From positions 1,302,001 to 1,366,000 of the forward strand of contig NZ_CP019509.1 of the NCBI RefSeq assembly GCF_002002905.1: DNA of 64,000 nucleotides, written 5' to 3'. A model generated the notes under the pieces. That model was not told the DNA's origin. It saw only the letters and a program-made list of their open reading frames with translations, and did no database searches. A program made the translations under genes and the position numbers. The stretch is from Aquaspirillum sp. LM1 (GTDB lineage: Bacteria > Pseudomonadota > Gammaproteobacteria > Burkholderiales > Aquaspirillaceae). Numbering within the stretch: the first letter of the stretch is position 1; each line of letters begins with the position of its first letter. Below are positions 27,561 through 36,628 of the stretch, piece after piece.

Positions 27561-28030
27561 TCTCCCGCATAGCCCATGCCGGCTTCTTGCGCCATGGCCG
27601 CCAACTCATCCAAAGCCTGGCTGCGCTGGCTATCGGTGCGCTGTTTGTAGTCCAGCATATCGCGATACAGCACCCGGCGATGGCGGCCCACCTTGCGATG
27701 GGGGATCTTGCCTTCATCCAGCAGCTTGACCAGATAAGGGCGCGACACATTCAGCAGGTCAGCGGCTTCCTGCGTGGTCAGCTCGGCATGCACAGGCGTC
27801 AAGGTGACGGCATTGCCACGGGCAATCTCGGCCAGCGCATCCAGCAACAACGGGTAAACCGCCGAAGGCAGCTCGACAGCCTGCTTTTCGCCAGCATGAT
27901 CAATAATCACAATGCTTTGCGGGGCATGGCAACTGGCCAGATGCACCGACAAGGCGCTGGCGCTTTTGCGAGCGAGCAAGGTTTCTGCTTCGGTGGGAAG
28001 AAGCGGCATATCGCGAACAAGCGTATTCAT
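27557..28030 (-). CDS. Helix-turn-helix (excisionase-type) antitoxin
   Basis: A 157-residue DNA-binding protein upstream of the PIN gene and overlapping it by four bases. The C-terminal half has an excisionase/MerR-like helix-turn-helix (LTTQEAADLLNVSRPYLVKL then GKIPHRKVGRHRRVLYRDM). The N-terminal half probably binds and neutralises the toxin. Pairs of this type usually repress their own promoter, expected just right of 28030. Confidence 0.85.
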   Translation of the reverse strand: MNTLVRDMPLLPTEAETLLARKSASALSVHLASCHAPQSIVIIDHAGEKQAVELPSAVYPLLLDALAEIARGNAVTLTPVHAELTTQEAADLLNVSRPYLVKLLDEGKIPHRKVGRHRRVLYRDMLDYKQRTDSQRSQALDELAAMAQEAGMGYAGE

Positions 28031-28569
28031 ATGTAGTCATCCTGCCAGTCCAGCTGTAGCCACCCAGAAGGACAGCTTTAAAAAATAATTTATTAAATCA
28101 ATTAGTTAAACTCAGTACTCGGCCAGGGCGCCATCTGCGGTGGGCTTACCCCGCCACATCAATCAATCGAATTATACGAAACAAACGAAATAAACAAAAC
28201 CCACCCCGCTACGCCACAAAAAATCACCCATCTTGCCCCCCAAACCCAGCCTCATCGCCAAGGCTCCGACGGTGCCCAGCACATTACGGTGCAGCGCCGA
28301 TGCTGCTGCCCAATCAACGCCGACGCGCGCGGCCAGTTGTTTGTGCTGGCTCGTGCCCCACTCCTGCTCATACGTCAGGGTTGACGCAATATCCTGAATG
28401 TCCACCAGTGCGGAGATGACAATTTTTTCCGCGTCCCCTCTAAAACAACGGAATATTCCGGGTAAACTTCTCCATTGCACTGGGGTGAAAAATCGCTCAC
28501 ACGCTCAGCAAAGCGACCCTCAGTCCCTAACCCAACCTGCTGCGCCAGCCATGTTTACTGCAAAACGCC
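28031..28569. other. Intergenic region between antitoxin and first TIR-STAND gene
   Basis: The first 150 bases are AT-rich and should hold the antitoxin promoter. A minus-strand open frame (28172-28480) with GC-rich codons (for example LTYEQEWGTSQHKQLAARV) may be a gene remnant that I do not recognise. The right part carries a MITE end relic and the CGGAATATTCCG palindrome shared with the DUF4062-STAND leader. Confidence 0.4.
28413..28460 (+). promoter_or_regulatory. MITE end plus conserved palindrome upstream of the TIR-STAND operon
   Basis: A degenerate MITE end (ATGACAATTTTTTCCGCGT) is followed by TAAAACAACGGAATATTCCG; the palindrome is at 28449-28460, about 110 bases before the operon's first ATG. 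The match to the 23.5-kb copy extends past the palindrome (GGTAAACTT versus GTTAAACTT), whereas the leaders differ afterwards. Confidence 0.55.
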
Positions 28570-31500
28570 ATGACACCCCATCCGCCACCACGCCCTTGCC
28601 GCATCTTTATCAGCTACAGCCATCAGGACGAGGTTTGGAAAAACCGCTTGGTCAGCCATCTGAACGTATTGGCCGGCGAAGGGTTAGACGTCTGGGATGA
28701 CCGCCGAATTGCCGCCGGGCATGACTGGTTGCCAGAGATTGAGCAAGCCATCGCCAAGTGTGATATGGCGGTGCTGCTGATTTCTCGCCATTTCCTGAAC
28801 TCCAGATTCATCCTCGGCCAGGAAGTGCCACCCCTGCTGCAACGGCGGCGGGAGCAGGGCGTTCGCGTCATTCCGCTGATCGTTGGTCCCTGTCAGTGGG
28901 AGCGCATCAACTGGCTGAAGTCTATCCAGGCGTGGCCGACCGATGGCGCGGCGTTGTCCGGCATGACTGAACATCAGGCGGAATCGGTGCTTTCTGATTT
29001 GGCTAGGGAAATTGCCGAGCTGGCACCTGTCGGATTCATGCCGGTCGAGGCCCTCCGCATCGACCTCACCCACCTCCCCGCCGGTGCCGAGCATTTTTTT
29101 GGCCGTGAGGAAGAACTGGCGGTGCTGGATGCCGCCTGGGCCGATGGCCAGCACAGCCATGTGGTGGAATTGGTCGCGCCCGGTGGCGTTGGCAAGAGTT
29201 CGCTGGTCAAGCGCTGGCTGGAGAACTTGGGGCGGGATGGTTGGTGCGGGGCGCGGCAGGTTTACGCCTGGAGTTTTTACAGCCAGGGCACAAGCCATGA
29301 CCGACAGGCGTCCGACGACGCCTTCCTGAGCGCCGCCCTGGCCTGGTTCGGCGTCGAGCTGGACCCGGCAACGAATCCCTGGGACAAGGGCCAACGCCTG
29401 GCCGAAGCAGTGACCGCCTCGCGCACGCTGCTGGTGCTCGATGGCATCGAGCCGCTGCAATACCCGCCCGGCCCGCTGGCCGGCGCTTTGCGCGCGCCGG
29501 GCGTCAAGGCGCTGCTGGAATGCCTGGCCAGCGCCGGCCAGCCCGGCCTTTGCCTGGTGACCAGCCGCGAGCGGCTGACCGATCTGGCCCAGTACGAGCG
29601 CAACGCCAGCTACCCGGAGGGGGCGGTGCTGCGCCGCCCGCTGGAAAATCTCAACGAGATGGACGGTGCCCGCCTGCTGCATGTTCTCGGCGCCAAGCGG
29701 GCCGGCAGCGTGACCGTGGAGGACAACGACGAGGAACTGAAAACAGCCAGCCGCGAAGTGCGCGGCCATGCCTTGACGCTGAACCTGCTTGGCCGCTATC
29801 TGGCGCTGACTTACGCAGGCGACATTCGCCAGCGGGCGCTGGTGGACTTCCAGGAGGCCGACAACGAACTGAATGGCGGCCACGCCTTCAAGGTCATCGC
29901 GGCTTACGAGCACTGGTTTAGCAACAACGGAAAAAACGGCGAGCGGGAGCTGGCCGCCTTGCGCCTGCTGGGCTTTTTTGATTACCCGGCCGACCTGAAA
30001 AGCCTGCGCGCCCTGCGCCAGGCTCCGGCCCTGCCCGAGGTCAGCCGGCACTTGGTCAACCTGACGTCGCCGCAATGGCAAGCCACCTTGCAAAGGCTGG
30101 TCGATTGCGGGCTGGCTTTTTACAACGAGGACAACACCACGCTGGATGCGCCCCCGCTGGTGCGGGAATATCAGGCCAAGGTGTTGCAGACAAGCTTTCG
30201 CCCGGCCTGGCGGCAAGGGAATAAGCGGCTCTATAAGTTCTTGGCCGACAGCGCCCCGCATCGGCCTGACAATCTGGCCGGCCTGCAAGCGCTTTACCGA
30301 GCCGTGGTGCATGGCTGTCGAGCGGGTTTGCACCAGGAGGCGCTCGATGACGTGTATCGCGACCGCATCCTGCGCGGCATGGCGGAGGGTGGCTTTTATA
30401 GCACCAGGAAACTTGGTGCCATCGGTGCCGACCTGGGGGCAGTGGCCTGTTTCTTTGTTCAGCCCTGGCAACAGCTGGCGCCAGGCTTGTCGGCAGCCGC
30501 CCAAGCCTGGCTGCTCAACCAAGCCGCCTTCAGTCTGCGCGCGCTGGGCCGGCTGGCGGAGGCGCTGGAACCCATGCGAGCTGGGGCGCAGAGAGCGGTG
30601 GCGCAAGCTGACTGGCAAAACGCCGCCATCTACTACAGCAACCTTGCCGAACTGCAACTGAGCCTGGGCGACATCGCGCAGGCCATGGCCGATGCCGAAC
30701 GCTCGGTGGACTACGCCGACCGCAGTGGCGATGCCTTTCAGCGCATGGCCAGACGCACTACCCTGGCCAACGCCCGCTACCAGCAAGGCGAGCGGGAGGC
30801 CGCCCGTAATGGCTTCGCCGAGGCCGAGGCCATGCAGGCTGAGCAGCAACCCGAGCTCCCGCTGCTCTATTCGCTGCAAGGCTTCCGGTATTGCGAACTG
30901 CTGCTGGCCGAGGCCGAGCGGGCCGCCTGGGGTGGAGCGACTGCAGAAGAGGGCAGCACAGACTGTGCCCAGGTGGCGCAGCGGGCAGCTCAGACCTTAC
31001 CTATTTCGGAGCGCAATAATTGGCTCCTCGAAATCGCCCTCAACCACCTGACCCTCGCCCGCTGCGCCCTTTACGCCGACCGGCTGCATGGCCGCGCCCC
31101 CGGCGACAAGGCCAAGCAGCACACCGAAGCCGCCGTCGCTGGCCTGCGCCAGGCTGGCGCACAAGAGTTCATTGTCCATGGCCTCCTCACCCGCGCCTGG
31201 CTGCGCCGCTGCCTAAACGATCTCCCCGGTGCCGAAGCCGACCTGGCCGAAGCCCAGCGCATCGCCGAGCGCGGCGGCATGAAGCTCTTTCTCGCCGACA
31301 TCGCCCTGACCCGTGCCCGCCTGTTCAACGATAAAGCCGAACTGGCCAAGGCCCGGGCGCTGATTGAGGCATGCGGTTATTGGCGGCGGCGGGAAGAGTT
31401 AGCCGATGCCGAAAGCAATTTGTATAGGGCGAATTTCTCTGCTTTTAAAGATGCCTTGCCCGATACGAATAATTATTACCAAGATGGAGACAGATTTACC

Positions 31501-31806
31501 CCCTCCCCATTTCGCCCATCCGATCCACCAAGAACATTGTCTCCGAAAGAGTTCCTGACCCTTGTGTTCCACCTCGTTATCGGAAATTACGCTGACCCCA
31601 GCCTGTTGACTGATCTGAATGCCAATACCTTCAACAATGGCATCGAAAAGTTAGTTAAAGAACTGAAGCGCCCCAACGACCCCAGAGTGATCCTGGATTG
31701 GCTGGATAAAGCAGAGAAAGTCCAGCCCGACGAGCTCTGGCTGGCCTGGGCGGCCAACGTCCATGAGGATGCTATCGAACGCTTGAGTGCATCGGTGAGT
31801 ACATGA
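28570..31806 (+). CDS. TIR-STAND NTPase-TPR protein with C-terminal extension
   Basis: A 1078-residue NLR-like protein, first gene of a four-gene coupled operon. Residues 10-150 are a TIR domain: CRIFISYSHQDEVWKNRL, VWDDRRIAAGHDWLPEI, AVLLISRHFLNSRFILGQEV, with Glu85 at the position of the catalytic NADase glutamate. IDLTHLPAGAEHFFGREEEL opens the STAND NTPase, with Walker A GGVGKSS (G205-S211) and Walker B LLVLDGIEP near residue 290. TPR-like repeats follow to about residue 950. The last ~125 residues (for example TLSPKEFLTLVFHLVIGNYA) are absent from the two paralogues and may be an adaptor domain. The stop overlaps the SIR2 gene start by ATGA. Predicted role: phage sensing and NAD+ depletion, inferred from architecture. 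Confidence 0.87.
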   Translation: MTPHPPPRPCRIFISYSHQDEVWKNRLVSHLNVLAGEGLDVWDDRRIAAGHDWLPEIEQAIAKCDMAVLLISRHFLNSRFILGQEVPPLLQRRREQGVRVIPLIVGPCQWERINWLKSIQAWPTDGAALSGMTEHQAESVLSDLAREIAELAPVGFMPVEALRIDLTHLPAGAEHFFGREEELAVLDAAWADGQHSHVVELVAPGGVGKSSLVKRWLENLGRDGWCGARQVYAWSFYSQGTSHDRQASDDAFLSAALAWFGVELDPATNPWDKGQRLAEAVTASRTLLVLDGIEPLQYPPGPLAGALRAPGVKALLECLASAGQPGLCLVTSRERLTDLAQYERNASYPEGAVLRRPLENLNEMDGARLLHVLGAKRAGSVTVEDNDEELKTASREVRGHALTLNLLGRYLALTYAGDIRQRALVDFQEADNELNGGHAFKVIAAYEHWFSNNGKNGERELAALRLLGFFDYPADLKSLRALRQAPALPEVSRHLVNLTSPQWQATLQRLVDCGLAFYNEDNTTLDAPPLVREYQAKVLQTSFRPAWRQGNKRLYKFLADSAPHRPDNLAGLQALYRAVVHGCRAGLHQEALDDVYRDRILRGMAEGGFYSTRKLGAIGADLGAVACFFVQPWQQLAPGLSAAAQAWLLNQAAFSLRALGRLAEALEPMRAGAQRAVAQADWQNAAIYYSNLAELQLSLGDIAQAMADAERSVDYADRSGDAFQRMARRTTLANARYQQGEREAARNGFAEAEAMQAEQQPELPLLYSLQGFRYCELLLAEAERAAWGGATAEEGSTDCAQVAQRAAQTLPISERNNWLLEIALNHLTLARCALYADRLHGRAPGDKAKQHTEAAVAGLRQAGAQEFIVHGLLTRAWLRRCLNDLPGAEADLAEAQRIAERGGMKLFLADIALTRARLFNDKAELAKARALIEACGYWRRREELADAESNLYRANFSAFKDALPDTNNYYQDGDRFTPSPFRPSDPPRTLSPKEFLTLVFHLVIGNYADPSLLTDLNANTFNNGIEKLVKELKRPNDPRVILDWLDKAEKVQPDELWLAWAANVHEDAIERLSASVST

Positions 31807-33929
31807 CAGCAAACACGAATTTTCCCGCTGAGGCTGTTGAACGTTTGGCGAATCGGATCTTGGCTGGTGAGGTTGTTTTTTTTATCGGCGCTGGCTTCTC
31901 GCTGGATAGCGAGGGAAACAGCGCAAAGCTACTAATTGCACGATTGCTGGCGCGATTTTATGCCTTGATCGATGCATTGAATGCACTCGGTGGTAAAGAA
32001 CGTGACAAAGCCGAGGAATTGAAGAAGGAACTTGAACACACCTTCTCGCTGATTGACAAAGACAAGGAGAATTATCCAGAATTGCTTGTAGCGCATTACT
32101 ACCCTGTCAATGACTGGTTTTGTAGTGCTTTTGGCGAATTGATCAACCATATCAAACGTGAAGATTTAAGTGCGCGCATTGATACGGCAGGGATTAGCTC
32201 TGAAGAATACCGGTATCTCCAAATTTATTCTGGTAGCAGCAAACCTATACCACTTATGCCCATAGACCTAGATGATCTGTTGAAATTCTCGTCGGTGTCT
32301 GATGCAGGCAAGGCGCTGTTTCTCGATACCATGGGTTTCAACAACCCTGCAGTGATGGGGGGGCAACCGCGTGGTAAAAGTCTCACCCGGGTGAAGAAGA
32401 GCTATGGTGACCGCCTGTTGGATCGCCACCATGTGCTGGCCAGGCTGGCGATGGAAGGCTGGTGTCCATTACTGCTGACGACAAACTACGATCTATTGCT
32501 TGAAGGTGCTTACCGACTGGCGGGGATGTGGCCGCGAAAAGGCGGCTGTAACAGCCCAAGGCTGGCATATCAGACTTACGGCCATTTCCACCGAATTGCT
32601 GCCGCTAGAGATTACTTTGCCAGTGGAGCCGGTCACCGCACGGCACAGATCGTCAAGATGCATGGCTGCGTAGACGCTTATCGTGAATGCCGCAAAGAAC
32701 AAGAAAAATGGCAGGCTTATTTGCCGGCAATGGTTTTCACTTACCGGGAGATTCAGCACTGGCGTGAGGACGCCTGGTCGCGGGATATGCTACGTTCCAT
32801 TTTGCGTACGCGAACAGTGGCTTTTTGTAGTTACAGCACCCAAGACCCGGTGATTCATGACACCATTCGTTCGGTTTACGAGGAAATGAATGCTCGCCGG
32901 CCAGCACAGAAAAAATGCTTACCCTCAGAGAAGGATCGCCCTGACCCCGCTTTTGTTTTCGATGCCTTCGGCCAAGGGAATTTTCATCAACAGGAAATAT
33001 TGCGCGCAGCCGCCAAAGTGGCAGGTACTGTCCATCCACCGAGAAATTGCCGTCAGAATCTGCTGGGCTTTCATTTCAAGAGCCATACTGAGAAGGCCTT
33101 CCCGAATATCGACGAATTATTTCGCTGGGTCTATCACCGCACTTTGAGACGCCGCCAGCAGCAGGTCTTGGATAGTCAACTGCCTACCGTGCTGGCAGCA
33201 ATTTTTGGCCACCCCTGTCACCAAGATGAATTGGACGCATTACGTGATCGATTCAAGGATCTTTATGAGTACGAGGAGGCAGAAGCTGCCAAATGGGACA
33301 ATACAGACGATTCTCGACGTCGTTTTAGTGCGATCTGCGGCTGGAGTGACGGGTTTCATATTCCTTTACTACGTGAAATGGCCGCAGCTGAGATTTTGAG
33401 AACTCATCTAGGCAAGGAATTATCGATACGCCAGGATCTTGGTCAGAAAATGGCAGTGTCTTGGTACTGCCCTACTCTGGACCATCCGGACTGGTGCGCG
33501 TGGGCGGTGATACTGGAAATGGCGCTGCGCCAGCTTGCCGCCCATTGGCGGAAACAAGCCAATACATGGATGCAATATAGCCCGTGGCTCAAAGCAGAAG
33601 CTGGTGACTTGGGCGCTCAAGTGGATATTTCGGCTGGGCCGGATCGGCCGACGCCGGTACGGATCACGATCGGTGTCGAAGATCTGGCCGGTCGCCCCAA
33701 GGAAGAAGGTCTGGCCTTGCACAAGCATTTGCACTGGCGCCTCGTTCCGGATGGATTGCCATGGCCACGTCAGCAGGCATGTCCATCAGAAAGCGTTTTT
33801 CTTCAGGGTTACGACCGGCACGTGCCGGGCGCCAAGGCACTTTGGGCTTTGGCGCGGAACGACGTGTCCGAAGGGTTTCAAGATATCACCAGCTTCATTC
33901 ATACCTTGCTGAACGGGAGATTCCAATGA
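31803..33929 (+). CDS. SIR2-like domain protein, putative NADase effector
   Basis: A 708-residue protein whose first ~370 residues form a SIR2-like Rossmann domain: the NAD-binding motif FFIGAGFSL (residues 27-34), LLLTTNYDLLLEGAYR near 225-240, the KMHGCVD motif near 285, and VAFCSYSTQDPVI near residue 345. Such SIR2-like domains act as NADases in several anti-phage systems. The remaining ~340 residues are a domain I do not recognise. The start overlaps the TIR-STAND stop and the stop overlaps the next start (ATGA both times). Codons are AT-richer than in the STAND genes on either side, which suggests a separate origin. Assignment as SIR2-like is firm; NADase activity is inferred. Confidence 0.82.
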   Translation: MTANTNFPAEAVERLANRILAGEVVFFIGAGFSLDSEGNSAKLLIARLLARFYALIDALNALGGKERDKAEELKKELEHTFSLIDKDKENYPELLVAHYYPVNDWFCSAFGELINHIKREDLSARIDTAGISSEEYRYLQIYSGSSKPIPLMPIDLDDLLKFSSVSDAGKALFLDTMGFNNPAVMGGQPRGKSLTRVKKSYGDRLLDRHHVLARLAMEGWCPLLLTTNYDLLLEGAYRLAGMWPRKGGCNSPRLAYQTYGHFHRIAAARDYFASGAGHRTAQIVKMHGCVDAYRECRKEQEKWQAYLPAMVFTYREIQHWREDAWSRDMLRSILRTRTVAFCSYSTQDPVIHDTIRSVYEEMNARRPAQKKCLPSEKDRPDPAFVFDAFGQGNFHQQEILRAAAKVAGTVHPPRNCRQNLLGFHFKSHTEKAFPNIDELFRWVYHRTLRRRQQQVLDSQLPTVLAAIFGHPCHQDELDALRDRFKDLYEYEEAEAAKWDNTDDSRRRFSAICGWSDGFHIPLLREMAAAEILRTHLGKELSIRQDLGQKMAVSWYCPTLDHPDWCAWAVILEMALRQLAAHWRKQANTWMQYSPWLKAEAGDLGAQVDISAGPDRPTPVRITIGVEDLAGRPKEEGLALHKHLHWRLVPDGLPWPRQQACPSESVFLQGYDRHVPGAKALWALARNDVSEGFQDITSFIHTLLNGRFQ

Positions 33930-36628
33930 CCGACCAGGTTTCCTCCAACCTGTCTGTGGTAGTGGCCGAGCTGGCCAGGAAATTGCGTGATTTCTATGGC
34001 GCCATCAAAGTGGAATGCACTGAATTGTGGAGCCTTCAGCACGGCGTGGGTTATGTTGAGAATGCAGTTTTCATTGCGCATTATCATTTTGATGTGACAG
34101 CCGATCTGTTGATCTTCGATCCTGCGGTCGGCAGTATTGGCCTTGTTCGGATATTGACTGCAAAGACCGAGCCAAACACGGCCGGGCAGCAAGTGCGTAG
34201 CTATGTGGACCAAGCAGCCTATTTGCGCCATCTATTGGTGAACGAGGCGGAACGGCAGTCCAAGCTCGTCCCATCTGTCGAATTGGTGCTGGTCTATCCA
34301 GCTTCTGTTGATGCCATCGCCGACAAAGTTGCCGAAGGGCTCAGGGATACCATTACGAGTACAGACCTGCTTGATGGCATAGGCGTCAATACACTCGGCT
34401 ACCAGTCACAGAAGAATAAGGTTGAATTCGAAGCAGAGGGTTTAGGTCACGCTTTTGCATGGTTGCTGCACGATACCCGTGAATGGTTGCAGACACGGAA
34501 AGAAGACCCTTCGGCCACGAGCCAGGCGGTAATGACCAAGTTGGCTATCGATAATTTCCGAACTTTTGGCACGCGGGAACTGGAGCTGCCGAAATACTGC
34601 TCGGGGAAACAGAAACGTCCTCGCATCCATCTGGTCCATGGCCAGAATGGCAGTGGCAAGTCCAGTATCGCCGAGGCTATCGAGTTCGCCGTAACAGGCC
34701 GCTTACGTCGCCTCGGCGACTCGCAGCTTTACGCCCAAACCTTATGTAACCGCGACACACAAAAAGCCAAAGACGCGCAAGCCAGCGTGACCCTATTCAG
34801 AGGCAGTGCTGACAAAGTAGTCCGCAAGATCGAGGAAGCGCCCATTAAGCCCTTGTTAGAGAAGTTCGATGGCCGTGCATTGGTGCTGGATCAGGCAACC
34901 ATGGATGATCTAAGTCGCGCTGGCGATGCCCGCCGTGCCGCGACCTTGCTGGGGGCTTTTTTTCCAGAGGACTACGAGATTTTTCAGGCCTACGAGCGTG
35001 CTGAAAAAAAAGCCAAGGCGGCTCGCTCTGTGTTGTCCGCCGAGCTGGAGAACATTTTCACCGCATTCGATGTAACAACCCTGTCCTTTGCAGAAGATAC
35101 AAATCTCTTTTCACAATGGCCTGTCTCACGCCTTTGGTCGGAGGACTTCGCCGCTTTTCTGCCGTTGAAGGCAAAAACGCTGGAAGCGCTGGCGCCACAG
35201 CTAGGCGATCTTCAAAGCAATCTTCTGTCATGGCTCAAGGCTCCGCCGGACAAGGCAGAGATGCTCGCGGCGATGGATCAAGTTGACGCCGCGCTGGAGG
35301 CCTTGCGCCAAAGAGCCGCCTTTCGTCAAGAGAAATTAAGTACGGCAGACAAGGCGTTGAAGCAACTGGCCCACTGGGAACCCAATGATGTCAATCAAAG
35401 TACGAGCGAAACGTACACCGAACGGTTGAATCGCTGGTTGCGGCTACATGCCCTGACCGACCTTGCCGACCGACGGTGGGCGGTAGCAAGAACGCTTGAG
35501 CAAGCCAAGCCGGCGGAAACCAACATCCTTGAGCCCGGCAGCCCTCTAAACAGCGATCAACTGGCCACATTGAATCGACAACGCATTCAATGGCGTACAG
35601 AGCGTGACCAGGCGCGGAGCGAATTGCAGAAGCACCATGCTATCGAAGGTAGTGCGACTTCCCGTGCTTCCGAAGGCAAGAGCACACGCCTGCGGCAGGA
35701 TGAAATTGCCGCCCTCAATGAGGCTGGCGAATGGTTGGAAGTCGGAGGCCTTCGCCTGAGCGGACTTGGCGATGCGATTGGAAAAGCATTAAAGGAAAAT
35801 TGCGCGGTGACCGTTGGCGCGATAAGCATTGGTGCGATGGATTGGAAGGAGCGGTTGGCAGCGGCCATCAAAGCGTGCCTGGAGGCGCTTGGCGAGCTCG
35901 AGGCTCTTGGCGAGCACTGGCTGGGCGGTCGCCAGCGCCATGAACGCTTGCTGAAAGCGCTGAGGAGCCACCATGAGCTCATGGAGTGGGAAGCAAAGGC
36001 AACCAAGCAGTTGACCGCACAATTACAGAAGCATGATTCCTTACTCGGCAAAACGCTGACTGAATTTGCCTACTTGCTGACGCCCGCACGTTGGGCCTAT
36101 GAAAAACTGAACCTGAAACTGAGTACGAACGATAATGGGCAGCACGTACTCACCATGACTGGGGACGCACCGGAGATAGCATCCGCCCACCGCCTCAATG
36201 CAGCTGAGCTTTATAGTGTCGCCCTTGCCATGTTCCTGCTTTGTGCACGCCGGCCGGATAATACGCTGCGGCTTCTGGTGCTCGACGACCCCTTCCTGAA
36301 TATGGATGAACTGACGGTGAGCACCGTCGCTCGCGCCATTGGCCGGCTGGTCCGACTATGGCCGGACAGCGATGGTTGGCGTCTACTTATTCTTCTGCAT
36401 CGGGAGTCGGACGTGCGCTGCTTCGCCCGTGAGGTTCCGTGCACGATTCATCGTCTGCCTTGGCTATCACCCAAGCCGCAAGACAGCGGCCAGAAGATCG
36501 AAACAGAATTCAGCCGCCATAGCGGCCAGTTGTTGGATATCGATGCGTTGTTGAAGCCGAAGGGGTCTGCCGCTGGCACCACGACGGCCAATAAAAAAAC
36601 CACTGCGGCGGTCCGGAGCACGCCATGA
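33926..36628 (+). CDS. SMC/RecF-like ABC ATPase with novel N-terminal domain
   Basis: A 900-residue ATPase. The start at 33926 overlaps the SIR2 stop (ATGA) and has GGGAG upstream. Residues 1-205 are an unrecognised alpha/beta domain (YVENAVFIAHYHFDVTADLL, SVELVLVYPASVDAIADKV). The ABC head starts at LAIDNFRTFGTRELELP with Walker A HGQNGSGKSSIAEA (about 238-246). A helical, partly coiled-coil middle follows. The C-terminal head has an ABC-signature-like RLNAAELYSVALAMF and Walker B LRLLVLDDPFLNMDE (near 782-794). This split-head layout is that of SMC/RecF/Rad50-like proteins, comparable with the ATPases of Lamassu and ABC-3C conflict systems, which may sense DNA ends or replication intermediates. 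Family is clear; role is inference. Confidence 0.82.
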   Translation: MTDQVSSNLSVVVAELARKLRDFYGAIKVECTELWSLQHGVGYVENAVFIAHYHFDVTADLLIFDPAVGSIGLVRILTAKTEPNTAGQQVRSYVDQAAYLRHLLVNEAERQSKLVPSVELVLVYPASVDAIADKVAEGLRDTITSTDLLDGIGVNTLGYQSQKNKVEFEAEGLGHAFAWLLHDTREWLQTRKEDPSATSQAVMTKLAIDNFRTFGTRELELPKYCSGKQKRPRIHLVHGQNGSGKSSIAEAIEFAVTGRLRRLGDSQLYAQTLCNRDTQKAKDAQASVTLFRGSADKVVRKIEEAPIKPLLEKFDGRALVLDQATMDDLSRAGDARRAATLLGAFFPEDYEIFQAYERAEKKAKAARSVLSAELENIFTAFDVTTLSFAEDTNLFSQWPVSRLWSEDFAAFLPLKAKTLEALAPQLGDLQSNLLSWLKAPPDKAEMLAAMDQVDAALEALRQRAAFRQEKLSTADKALKQLAHWEPNDVNQSTSETYTERLNRWLRLHALTDLADRRWAVARTLEQAKPAETNILEPGSPLNSDQLATLNRQRIQWRTERDQARSELQKHHAIEGSATSRASEGKSTRLRQDEIAALNEAGEWLEVGGLRLSGLGDAIGKALKENCAVTVGAISIGAMDWKERLAAAIKACLEALGELEALGEHWLGGRQRHERLLKALRSHHELMEWEAKATKQLTAQLQKHDSLLGKTLTEFAYLLTPARWAYEKLNLKLSTNDNGQHVLTMTGDAPEIASAHRLNAAELYSVALAMFLLCARRPDNTLRLLVLDDPFLNMDELTVSTVARAIGRLVRLWPDSDGWRLLILLHRESDVRCFAREVPCTIHRLPWLSPKPQDSGQKIETEFSRHSGQLLDIDALLKPKGSAAGTTTANKKTTAAVRSTP

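Noticed and set aside
28172-28480. 102-codon minus-strand frame right of the antitoxin gene
   Set aside because: It has plausible codons but no recognised family, spans the MITE relic and shared palindrome and has no clear ribosome site. It is noted only as a possible remnant.
28684-30879. 731-codon minus-strand frame opposite the first TIR-STAND gene
   Set aside because: Antisense shadow; the same artefact appears opposite the second copy, as expected from their shared sequence.
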